Of a stretch of DNA of 64,000 bases, positions 50,144 to 58,237 are shown piece by piece. The notes under the pieces were generated by a model. It was given only the letters and a program-made list of their open reading frames with translations. It was not told the DNA's origin and did no database searches. The position numbers and the translations under genes are program-made. The stretch is from positions 1-64,000 of the forward strand of contig CAYYZY010000015.1 in NCBI GenBank assembly GCA_964475955.1. The letters run 5' to 3'. This DNA is from DATKZH01 sp964475955. GTDB taxonomy: Bacteria > Planctomycetota > Planctomycetia > Pirellulales > Thermoguttaceae. Every line of letters begins with the position of its first letter. The first letter of the stretch is position 1.

Positions 50144-50262
50144 GGCTTTGTCGGAAAACGGCCGGGCAAGGCGATCTGTAGGGTGCGTGCTTGCACGCAC
50201 GCCGGAAAACCGCGGTCTCCGCGTGGGTGCAAGCACCCACCCTACGGGTTTTCCGACAAAGC
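50144..50262. repeat. nested palindromic element
   Basis: Outer arms GGCTTTGTCGGAAAAC (50144-50159) and GTTTTCCGACAAAGCC (50247-50262), perfect over 16 bases. Inside, GTAGGGTG (50178-50185) pairs with CACCCTAC (50237-50244), and each side has its own perfect hairpin: GTGCGTGC-TT-GCACGCAC (50183-50200) and GTGGGTGC-AA-GCACCCAC (50222-50239). No coding capacity. It looks like a small non-autonomous element between two divergent genes. Confidence 0.65.
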
Positions 50263-50416
50263 CCAGTAGCCCGAAAGGGTGATGGGGCGCCGGGGGCCGA
50301 CCGCGTATCCTGAGGGGTCGCCGGGCGCCCGCTTGCGGCCGCTCGTCCCGGTGGGTCGTTCGTTTCGAGAGCGAACGACGAGACTCGCTGCTTCCGCTGT
50401 CCTCACGGAGTCGTCC

Positions 50417-51316
50417 ATGGGTGACGTCCACGGCGTGCTCAACCTCCACAAGCCGTCGGGGCTGACTTCGCGCCAGGTCGTGAACGTCGTGCAGCGCCTG
50501 GCCCGGCCCGCCAAGTGTGGACATGCCGGCACGCTCGATCCGCTGGCCTCCGGGGTGTTGGTCGTGTGCGTGGGGGCCGCAACCCGGCTGATTGAGTACG
50601 TGCAGAGGATGCCCAAGTCGTACCGGGGCACCTTCCTTCTCGGCCGGCGAAGCTCGACCGAAGACGTCGAGGGCGAGGTGACCCGGCTCGTCGACCCGCC
50701 CGTGCCCTCGCAAGAGCAGATCGTCGCGAGTGCGAAGCGCTTGACCGGCCGGATCGAGCAGCGCCCGCCGGCCTTTTCCGCCGTCAAGGTGCAAGGACGC
50801 CGTTCGTACGACCTGGCAAGGCAAGGCAAGCAGGTGAAGCTGAAGCCCCGCCCCGTGGTCGTGCACCGGCTCGACGTCGCCGCTTACGGCTACCCCGAGC
50901 TGGAGCTGGCCATCGAATGCGGCTCGGGCACGTACGTCCGCTCCCTGGGGCGCGATCTGGCCGAATCGCTGGGCACCGCCGCGGTGATGTCGGCCCTGGT
51001 CCGCACGGCGATCGGGTCCTTTCGGATCGAGGAGGCCGTGGACCCGGAGCAGCTCGCGCCCGAGAACTGGACCCACCGCCTCCTTCCGCCCCTGCGCGCC
51101 GTGGAATGCCTGCCCCAAATCGAGCTGGCGGCCGAAGAGGTCGCGCACGTGGCCGCGGGCCGAAACATCGCCAGGCAGGCCGCGCCGACGCAGGATCCGG
51201 CGACGCAGTCGGCGGAGATCGCGGCCGTCGACCCCGACGGCCGATTGGTCGCCATCCTCGTCCCCCGCGGCCCCGGTCTGCTCGGCCCGGCCCGCAATCT
51301 CCCGCCGGGCGCATGA
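50417..51316 (+). CDS. truB: tRNA pseudouridine(55) synthase
   Basis: Makes pseudouridine 55 in the T-loop of tRNAs. 299 residues from the ATG at 50417 (GGAG upstream): GVLNLHKPSGLTSRQVV, the catalytic CGHAGTLDPLASGVLVV (34-50, Asp41), YRGTFLLGRRSSTEDVEGE, RPPAFSAVKVQGRRSYDLAR and GSGTYVRSLGRDL. The C-terminal part is short. In many bacteria it follows rbfA and infB; here it stands alone. Confidence 0.95.
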   Translation: MGDVHGVLNLHKPSGLTSRQVVNVVQRLARPAKCGHAGTLDPLASGVLVVCVGAATRLIEYVQRMPKSYRGTFLLGRRSSTEDVEGEVTRLVDPPVPSQEQIVASAKRLTGRIEQRPPAFSAVKVQGRRSYDLARQGKQVKLKPRPVVVHRLDVAAYGYPELELAIECGSGTYVRSLGRDLAESLGTAAVMSALVRTAIGSFRIEEAVDPEQLAPENWTHRLLPPLRAVECLPQIELAAEEVAHVAAGRNIARQAAPTQDPATQSAEIAAVDPDGRLVAILVPRGPGLLGPARNLPPGA

Positions 51317-51385
51317 CGTGCAACTTCCGAGGGAACCGCCCCGGATAGAACCGACGGGCAGTCCGCCGGCCGGTTCCGGCAAAGG

Positions 51386-54100
51386 CTAGAACTCCACCAG
51401 GCCCGCGCCTTCGACGGCCGTGCAGGGGATGACGTCGGGCTTCAGGCCGGCCGGTCGGTAGTAGTCCCGAATGAGGGCCTTTCGGGCTTGCGGGACGGCT
51501 TCCTTGCCGGCCAGGATCATGATGCAGCCGCCCAGGCCGGCGCCGGCCAACTGCGCGCCGGCAACGCCGGGTACCGAGACGGCCGCGTCGACCATCCGGT
51601 CGATCTCCGGCGTGCTGCACGCGTAGCTCCCCGACTGGAGATAGAGCTGCGCGCCCAACACCCGGTCGGGATCCTCGCCGGCCAAATCCTGGATCAGGCG
51701 GTGGAGGTAATCGTCGCTCACCGAGACCGGGCAGGGACGGTACTTGCCGTCGGGCCCCGGCCTGGCGACCCGCTCTCCTTCGTGGCTTGCGCGCATCAGC
51801 GCGCCGAACTCTTCCACGCGCCCCGCCTCGAGGTACTCGACGCACATGCGGCTCCTGGCGATCTCGGAGAGCCCGTAGAGCAGGACGGCGCGGGGGTGGT
51901 AGTTTTCCGGCTCGGGGTGGGTGGCCGCGTGGGCTTCCATCATCTCCCGGTGCTCTTGGGAGAGCATCGTGTCGAAGTCCTTGCGCCGCATGGTTTCCGG
52001 CACCTTCAGCAGCCAGCGATAGACGTCGCTGGTCGCACATTGGCGCTGCGCCGGGTCGAGGTCGCGCAGGTGCTGCACCGCATGGGCGATCTCGGGGCAT
52101 CGCTGCTTGATAAGGGCCAAACCCAGGTCGTACGTGGCGATGCGCGCGTTGCGGATCTCCTTGGCCGACCGCTTGCCGGTGGCCTTAACGTGGCTGTTGG
52201 CCAGCAGGAGCCGGTAGTCCGGCGGGGCGTCGATGGCCTTTTCGACCCGGAAGGGCAGATAGCCCATCTGGGCGACCTTCCCGCGCTGCCGGAGGTAGAT
52301 CGCGGCGTGGCTCCCCGGCCCGCCCCGCGAGCCGACGAACCACTCCCCCTCGCCGCACAGGTCGACGAACTGCTGGCTGGTCAGATCGAAGTTGTTCAGC
52401 GCAATGGCCGCCTGAAGCGTGGCCACCACGATGGTCGAGCTGCTCCCCAGCCCGGCCGCGACGGGCACGTTGCCCGACAGCGCCAGGTTCACGCCCCGCA
52501 GCTTCACGTCCTGGTAGCGGTGCTGGAGCCGGACGATCGCGGCTTTGATATAATTGGCCCAGTCATCCGGCGCGCGGTAGACCATGTTGCGGACCCAGTC
52601 GCTGTTGACGAAGTTCAGCCACTGGCTCCAGGCGAAGCCCCCGATGATCTCCGAGACGTTGAACCGGACCGGCTTGAACCTGCGCGGCTCGGTGTTGACG
52701 GCGACCACGTCGTTGTCGTCGCGCACGCCGACCACGGCGATCGTCTCGCGGTCGATGGCCAGGAAGTTGGTCCATCCGCCCCGGTGGTCGACGTGCCGCC
52801 CCATCAGGTTGATCTGGCCCGGCGCCCGAACGATGCACGCCTTCTCATCCTGCCCGAATCGCTTCCCGAAGCACTCCAGCACGCGGACGAGGTCGGCGCA
52901 TTTCTCGTCGTGAAGCTCGGGGTGCCGGCCGTAGATGCGCCCCAGCCAGCGAAGCAGGCTCGGCTTGCGCTGCTGGATTTTGGCGATCCACTGGCGGACC
53001 GTGCAGTACTGTTTCGGCTTGAGCCGAGGGCGGCCCCCCAAGCCCAGCTCCTCTTCGCGCTGCGTCTTCTTGCGCCGCACGTAGTCCTGGATGGCCAGTA
53101 GCTCGTCGGGGGTGTTGAACCCCTGGACCCAGTCGGGATCGTCGACGGCCACCGAGCGCACCCGGTACCGGCCGCGACCCTCGTCGTCGCGCACGGCGGC
53201 CAGGTGGCGAACGACGTCGGTCAGGTAATACTCCCCCTGCGCGTTGTCGTTGTCGATCATCCGCACGCCGTGGTAGTAGGCCTCAGAACGGAACAGGTAG
53301 AGGCTCGGATTCACGCGTTTGCAGATCCGCTCGATCTGCCGTGCGGAGTAGCGCCGTCCGTCGATCTGGAGGTTGTAGCGGTCCGACTCGAGCAGCGCCG
53401 CCAACTCGCCCCGGTCCACGGTCGGCCCCCGTTCGGCCAACCCCAGAAGCTCCCCGACCGCCACGGCCTGCTTCCGGGGGTTGGGCAGGTACCGGTCGAC
53501 CACCCGCCGGAGCTGGGCCGCCGAGAGGTCGCCGCGCCGGGCGACCTTCGCCTTCAGCTCGTCGACGATCGCCTGCCGCGCCCGATCGACGCGCTCGATG
53601 ATGTCGAGCACCTGGCCGCTGGAGTCGATGAAGACCCTGCCCACCGAACCCTCGGTGGCCTTGGCCTTGGGGATCGTCAACAGGGCCATGTCGGCCCGCT
53701 GCTTGACGTATCCGCTCACCAGGGCGTCGATGGCGGGCCGCTCGATCAGCTTGTCGCCCATGGTGACCAGCACGTGGCCGGCGAAGCCGATGTTCGCCAG
53801 CGCGTCGGCGGCCATCTTCGCGGCGTGCCCGGTCCCCAGTTGAGGCTCCTGGTAGACGTAGATAATCCCCGGATGCTCGCGGCTGACCGTATCCAGGACC
53901 TGGTCGGCCTTCGTCCCCACCACCAGCAGGAAGCCGTTGAAGCCCGTGCGTTTGAACACCCGGATCTGACGATTGACCGCGGGCACGGAATCGATCTCGA
54001 AGCGGACCTTGCCCACCTCGGCGTTCCCCATTCGGGTGCCTTTGCCGGCGGCCATAATGACCACGATGGTATCGTCTGCGATCCGGTTGCGCTCTTGCAT
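51386..54100 (-). CDS. fusion of sugar nucleotidyltransferase and galactokinase-like GHMP kinase
   Basis: 904 residues from the ATG at 54100; an extended start upstream is possible, and the ribosome-binding site is weak. Residues 1-345: NTP-transferase fold of GlmU type with MAAGKGTRMG (16-25), YQEPQLGTGHA (83-93) and TMGDKLIERP. Residues 400-904: GHMP kinase with the galactokinase signature RAPGQINLMGRHVDHRGG (425-442), the ATP loop PVAAGLGSSST (546-556) and GAGLGGCIMIL near the end. An anomeric sugar kinase plus a sugar-1-phosphate NTP-transferase in one chain would turn a free sugar directly into a nucleotide sugar, as FKP does for fucose, though with the domains in this order and of other families. 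The sugar is unknown. Convergent with truB. Confidence 0.8.
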   Translation of the reverse strand: MQERNRIADDTIVVIMAAGKGTRMGNAEVGKVRFEIDSVPAVNRQIRVFKRTGFNGFLLVVGTKADQVLDTVSREHPGIIYVYQEPQLGTGHAAKMAADALANIGFAGHVLVTMGDKLIERPAIDALVSGYVKQRADMALLTIPKAKATEGSVGRVFIDSSGQVLDIIERVDRARQAIVDELKAKVARRGDLSAAQLRRVVDRYLPNPRKQAVAVGELLGLAERGPTVDRGELAALLESDRYNLQIDGRRYSARQIERICKRVNPSLYLFRSEAYYHGVRMIDNDNAQGEYYLTDVVRHLAAVRDDEGRGRYRVRSVAVDDPDWVQGFNTPDELLAIQDYVRRKKTQREEELGLGGRPRLKPKQYCTVRQWIAKIQQRKPSLLRWLGRIYGRHPELHDEKCADLVRVLECFGKRFGQDEKACIVRAPGQINLMGRHVDHRGGWTNFLAIDRETIAVVGVRDDNDVVAVNTEPRRFKPVRFNVSEIIGGFAWSQWLNFVNSDWVRNMVYRAPDDWANYIKAAIVRLQHRYQDVKLRGVNLALSGNVPVAAGLGSSSTIVVATLQAAIALNNFDLTSQQFVDLCGEGEWFVGSRGGPGSHAAIYLRQRGKVAQMGYLPFRVEKAIDAPPDYRLLLANSHVKATGKRSAKEIRNARIATYDLGLALIKQRCPEIAHAVQHLRDLDPAQRQCATSDVYRWLLKVPETMRRKDFDTMLSQEHREMMEAHAATHPEPENYHPRAVLLYGLSEIARSRMCVEYLEAGRVEEFGALMRASHEGERVARPGPDGKYRPCPVSVSDDYLHRLIQDLAGEDPDRVLGAQLYLQSGSYACSTPEIDRMVDAAVSVPGVAGAQLAGAGLGGCIMILAGKEAVPQARKALIRDYYRPAGLKPDVIPCTAVEGAGLVEF

Positions 54101-54381
54101 GCCGAGACGGCCTCGGGGAAGGGGGACGACGGAACCAAAGAATGCTCCGCCCGAAGGGGCCGATCGGGCGGTACGTTCCATCATACTACGGCCAGGTCGT
54201 CGGCGATGCGCAGAGTCGCCGAACGGCGAGCCGAGGCCCCCACGTTCAGGGGAGGCTCGATGGGGGACGACTCCCATCGCTCCTGTTCCAACGGCCTACG
54301 CCCATGGCGTTCCACGATGAAGCCCCGGCCGAAGTCGGCTTCAGCCGACGCACTGTCTGCCGCCGGCTTCAGCTCTTCCTC

Positions 54382-54430
54382 GTTCCCAGGCTCCGCCTGG
54401 CAAGCGCCCCAACGCGAGGCTCCGCCTCGC
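54382..54430 (-). repeat. double palindrome, second copy, inverted
   Basis: On the plus strand GTTCCCAGGCTCCGCCTGG, a 13-base spacer and GCGAGGCTCCGCCTCGC. Read on the minus strand this is the same pair in the same order as at 43229-43276. Confidence 0.6.
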
Positions 54431-55313
54431 TCGGGCCCGGCCGGCCCGATTCCGCCGGTCCTCACCCACCGCCGCCCTATTTCGCCGGCGTCCCCCCCAA
54501 CGGTAGGGCACCCGCGCCGATTGAATCGCCTCGCCGCGACCGCCCGAGGCGGCCCGGGAGCGAAAAAGATGCGCCGCCCCACGCCGCGCGCAAAATCGCC
54601 TTGCGGCCCGGCGCAAGCCGGGTATGCTGCAAGAGTTAGCCCCGCTCAAACCCGGCCAAAACGGCGAAAATCGCGCCCAACAATTATTCCGACGGCTCGC
54701 CCTAAACCGTTTGCCTACAACAGGTTAGATCGCCGACCATTTTTTCGACAGCGCTTTTTCAAAAAATCGATTTCGCGTAAGCCCCTTCCAAATCAGGACT
54801 TGCACTTCCGGTGCCACCCGCCGGGGGGGTAGATTGGGCGGACCTACCGTGGGGCCACGTGGCCGCTCTCCGTGCGCCACTCCCACACAAACCACACCTC
54901 TCTTCCCCGGAAACCCCGCGTCTTTCCCCCCCGAACCCCACGTCTTATCCACCCACGGTAACTGACGGGCCCTGTGCCCCCCACCGGCGGCAAAATCGCC
55001 CCCGCCGCCCATAGTGACCCCGTCCAAAAAATCCCCCGCCCCCCGCGCCGGCACGCCCGAGCGAACGTGCCGTGCCGATCCGTAGGCCCGATCGTGATCG
55101 GGCACCAACGAACGAGGGCGACGCCCCTGTTTTCACCCAGGTGTGTTGGCCATATGTCGCCCGCCTGCCGAGCACCGTGTCGTTGTTCGCTCCGCGAACC
55201 AACGTCTTTTCGCTCCAGCAAAAAGCGACCATCCCGGGAGAAGTTGATCCGCTGACCCTAAGACGGAATACGATTCCGTCCTTGGGCCGTCGGCATGGTC
55301 GAGCCCCTGTGCC

Positions 55314-55473
55314 TGCGGAAATAGCCATTTTCCCGGATTGTAGCCCCTGGGTGCGGACGCGGTCAAGTGTCCCTGTGGGTCGCATTGGCCTGGTGCGGAA
55401 ATGGCCATTTTCCCGGATTGTAGCCCCTGGGTGCGGACGCGGTCAAGTGTCCCTGTGGGACGCATTGGCCTGG
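55314..55473 (+). repeat. 80-base direct tandem repeat, two units
   Basis: Unit 1 is 55314-55393 and unit 2 is 55394-55473. They differ at about three positions (ATAGCC/ATGGCC, GGGTCGC/GGGACGC and near the end). Each unit includes CCATTTTCCCGGATTGTAGC and GGACGCGGTCAAGTGTCCC. Two units with no spacer is not a CRISPR pattern. Confidence 0.75.
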
Positions 55474-55623
55474 TTCGGCCCGGTACGGTGAGCGAAGCGA
55501 GCCGCGCGCGTGGGTCTCGTCTCCCGCGCCTCACCCTACAGGCCGGAAAGCGCCCCCCGTAAACGCCGGGGCCAGGACCGCTTCGCGGCGATGCCCGGTG
55601 AATCGGGCGGGGCGGGCGGGCGG

Positions 55624-56379
55624 TTACCAGCTCCGGTAGAAGCCGAGCGAGCCGGCGAACCCGTCGCGGAGGCCGGCGCCCTCGAGCTGGAGATGCCACC
55701 CGTTGGGGCCGAGGGGCGTGCGCCAGCCGAGGAAGCCGCCGCAGCCGCCCTTGTTGCGGATGGTGGCCGCGTCGATGCTTTCTTCGACGTCCCAGTCGGG
55801 GCCGAACTCGTGCGTGCGCACGTCGACCCGGGTGTAGCCGAAATGGACCAGCGGGCCGCCGTAGAGCACGCTCTTTCCCACCAGGTAGCCGACGGAGAGG
55901 GCGGCGGTGATCTCCGTGGTCGAATCGAAGTGGAGCTCCTGGTAGACGTCGTAATCCCAGCGCACGCTCCGCTCCAGCCCGGAATACCAGGCGACTTCCA
56001 GCGAGCCGCCGACCGATAGCTTGCCGAATCGCCACGCGGTGCCGCGCAGGCCGCCGGAGAGAAAGGCCGGGTAGCCGTCGCTGGAGACGTCGCGCGTGAG
56101 CCCCGGCTCGTAGGTTTCGAGGTCGTTGACGACCCAGTCGGAAACGCCGGCGCGGCCGAAGGCCTCCAGGGCGCCGGTGACGCCGTAGGAGCCTTCGAAG
56201 TAGATGCGGTTGCGGGCGATGTCGTAGTCGTAGGGCATCCACCGGCTCTGGACGTTGTGGATGCCGACGCCCAGGGAGCACCCGTGCCTGGCCGCCCGGG
56301 GCCGCGGCGGGCCGATCTGCGCCGACGCCGGCACCGCGGCCAGAAGCAACAGGAGCGTGGGCCAGGTCGTGTAGCGCAT
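55624..56379 (-). CDS. exported beta-barrel-like protein
   Basis: 251 residues, signal peptide YTTWPTLLLLLAAVPASAQ. After it alternating hydrophobic/polar strands rich in Gly, Tyr and Trp (RIYFEGSYGVTGALEAFGRA, SVGGSLEVAWYSGLE, ITAALSVGYLVGKSVLYGG), ending in LEGAGLRDGFAGSLGFYRSW with a terminal aromatic residue, the usual signal for outer membrane barrels. No known family was recognised. It stands alone, 264 bases from the next sulfatase. Confidence 0.6.
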   Translation of the reverse strand: MRYTTWPTLLLLLAAVPASAQIGPPRPRAARHGCSLGVGIHNVQSRWMPYDYDIARNRIYFEGSYGVTGALEAFGRAGVSDWVVNDLETYEPGLTRDVSSDGYPAFLSGGLRGTAWRFGKLSVGGSLEVAWYSGLERSVRWDYDVYQELHFDSTTEITAALSVGYLVGKSVLYGGPLVHFGYTRVDVRTHEFGPDWDVEESIDAATIRNKGGCGGFLGWRTPLGPNGWHLQLEGAGLRDGFAGSLGFYRSW

Positions 56380-56642
56380 CGGCCGATCCGAAACGGGCAG
56401 AAGAGGCCTCGCCGCCGGGCATGACGGTTCTCCGGCTTATGCGGACGCTGCTGGTTGTATCGGATGGCCCGATTCCGCCGATTGAGGCGCGCCGGCCGAT
56501 CGGGGCGGCTTCGCCGGCATCATTTCCCGAACCACCCGCACAGCCGGAATAATCGCTACAGATTGAAATGGAACCGGCGAGAACCACGCGATTGGGGGGG
56601 GCAGGCAACACCCGGCTTTGCTGCCAGGTCTGCCGGCAAGGG

Positions 56643-58163
56643 TTACCGGTAGTCGGCCCCGGTGAGGCTTTTTAGCACGGATTGCTGCCAGTCGCGGAGT
56701 TGGCGCCGGAGGCGCTCGGCGATCTGGGGCTTGGATTCGATGAGGTCGTTCTGCTCGGCCGGGTCGGTGCGCACGTCGAACAGTTGGCCCGGCGAATCGG
56801 CCCCCGGGTCGGCGGCGACGACGAGCTTGTAGCGGTTGTCGAGGATGGCCCGGGGGCCGGCGAAGTCTTGCTCCGTGACGTGGGGGTGGTGGAGGTTGCG
56901 GAAGTTGCGCGTCAGCCGGCCGCCCATCTGCTTGACCAGCGGCGTGGTCCCCTCCTGGAGCTGGGGGTCGATATACGGCTCTGCTCCGGCGTTGGCCTCG
57001 CGGCGCGCGTCGTAATTCCAGAAGCAAATCGCACCGGGCCGCTCGGTCATGCGGCCTTCGATGAGCCGGCGGAGGCTGACGCCGTCCAACGGGCGGTTCG
57101 ATAGCGTCAGGCCCAGCAGATCGCACAGCGTGGGAAGCACGTCGCTGGTGACGGCGTTCACTTCGCTCACCCTCGGCTCGGCGATCCGGGCCGGCCATTC
57201 GATGACGCCGGGCACGCGCACGCCCCCCTCGTACACTTGGCCCTTCTGGCCGCGGAAGGGCGTGGCCACCCGGTGCGGGACGCCGTTGTCGCCGCAATAC
57301 CAGAGCAGCGTGTTCTCGCGCAGTCCTTCGTCGGCAAGATACTGCCGAAGCGCCCCCATGGCGCGGTCCATGGCCGTGATCTCGGCGTAACGCTCGCGCA
57401 GCACCTCGCCGAGCGGGCGTCGGACGGGAAGGCCCGTCTCCATCGACGTGAGCCGGACCCTCCGGTCGCCGTACTCCTCGGGCAGGTCGTCGTAGAGGGC
57501 GAGGTCCTTCGCCAGCCCGCTGTACGGTTCGTGGGGTGAGCCGAACCAGACGACCACGAAGAAGGGCCGCCCGGCACGCTTCGCCCGGGCGATGAAGCGG
57601 GTCGCCGCGTCGATCAAGATCGCCGAACTCTCGCCCTCGACCTTCCGGGGCGGCCCGCCGTCGGCCGAGAGATACGGGTCCATCTCGAAGAAGTTGTCGT
57701 GCGAGAGCCACCGGTCGAAGCCCATCGCGCCGGGGTTGGTCGGCGAATCGGCCTTGACCGGCCCCAGGTGCCACTTGCCGAAATGGCCGCAGGCGTAGCC
57801 CGCCTCGCCGAGGATCTGGGCGACGGTGATCTCTTCCGGCCGGATCGACCAGTTGGCCGAAAACGTGCCGTAACGGTTCGGGTGGCGCCCGGTCATCACG
57901 CTGCCGCGCGTGGGCGAGCAGACGGGCGACGCCGAGTAGAAGCGGTCGAGTCGCAGGCCCGAGGCGGCCATGTCGTCGAGCACGGGCGTGTGCAGATGGG
58001 GGTGGCCGTTGTAGCCGGTCTCATCCCAACCGTGATCGTCGCCCATGCAGAGGATGACGTTCGGCCGCTGGTCGGGGGAAGCCGCCGCGCCCATCGTCGC
58101 GACCGCGCACGCCAGCCCGGCGGCCAGCCCCACGAACGTTCGTCGCATGATTCGGTAACTCAT
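56643..58163 (-). CDS. sulfatase, formylglycine type (CSPTR)
   Basis: 506 residues from the ATG at 58163 (GAGGAG 9 bases upstream), signal peptide RTFVGLAAGLACAVATMGAAA. MGDDHGWDETG holds the metal-binding Asp residues (42, 43), CSPTR is at 82-86, GHFGKWHLGPV and YCGDNGVPHRVATPFRGQKG follow. The CxPTR version is functional in known sulfatases. Exported. It ends the unit that begins with the beta-helix gene, 74 bases downstream of it, so the two are probably co-transcribed. Confidence 0.9.
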   Translation of the reverse strand: MSYRIMRRTFVGLAAGLACAVATMGAAASPDQRPNVILCMGDDHGWDETGYNGHPHLHTPVLDDMAASGLRLDRFYSASPVCSPTRGSVMTGRHPNRYGTFSANWSIRPEEITVAQILGEAGYACGHFGKWHLGPVKADSPTNPGAMGFDRWLSHDNFFEMDPYLSADGGPPRKVEGESSAILIDAATRFIARAKRAGRPFFVVVWFGSPHEPYSGLAKDLALYDDLPEEYGDRRVRLTSMETGLPVRRPLGEVLRERYAEITAMDRAMGALRQYLADEGLRENTLLWYCGDNGVPHRVATPFRGQKGQVYEGGVRVPGVIEWPARIAEPRVSEVNAVTSDVLPTLCDLLGLTLSNRPLDGVSLRRLIEGRMTERPGAICFWNYDARREANAGAEPYIDPQLQEGTTPLVKQMGGRLTRNFRNLHHPHVTEQDFAGPRAILDNRYKLVVAADPGADSPGQLFDVRTDPAEQNDLIESKPQIAERLRRQLRDWQQSVLKSLTGADYR

Positions 58164-58237
58164 CGGGAGCAACTCCTCGGTGCTTGCGTGGTGGGAATGT
58201 CGCGTGTCGGCCGCCGGGCGATCCGTGGCATTTGGCG

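Larger units (their letters stand above)
54101..55623. other. 1.5-kb region without a recognised gene
   Basis: No reading frame here has protein-like sequence, a signal peptide or a known motif. It contains the double palindrome at 54382-54430, a C-rich stretch on the plus strand (about 54811-55070), a hairpin GACGGAAT-ACG-ATTCCGTC (about 55263-55281), and the 80-base tandem repeat at 55314-55473. I looked for tmRNA, RNase P, SRP and tRNA signatures and saw none. Confidence 0.5.

Noticed and set aside
51317..51385. Bidirectional terminator between truB and the fusion gene
   Set aside because: Only a short, imperfect GAACCG/CGGTTC pairing and no T run; not enough to call.
54142..54639. 165-codon frame in the gene-free region
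   Set aside because: Arg/Pro-rich translation across a palindromic repeat, no plausible start signal.
53204..54832. 542-codon plus-strand frame partly outside the fusion gene
   Set aside because: The first 900 bases are antisense to the NTP-transferase part; the rest has low-complexity translation without ribosome-binding site or motif.
54600..55100. Replication origin in the gene-free region
   Set aside because: One near DnaA box (TTATCCACC, 54945-54953) and a modestly AT-richer patch near 54690-54790, but no box cluster and no dnaA, dnaN or parAB nearby.
55314..55473. CRISPR array
   Set aside because: Two contiguous 80-base units without spacers and no cas genes in the window.
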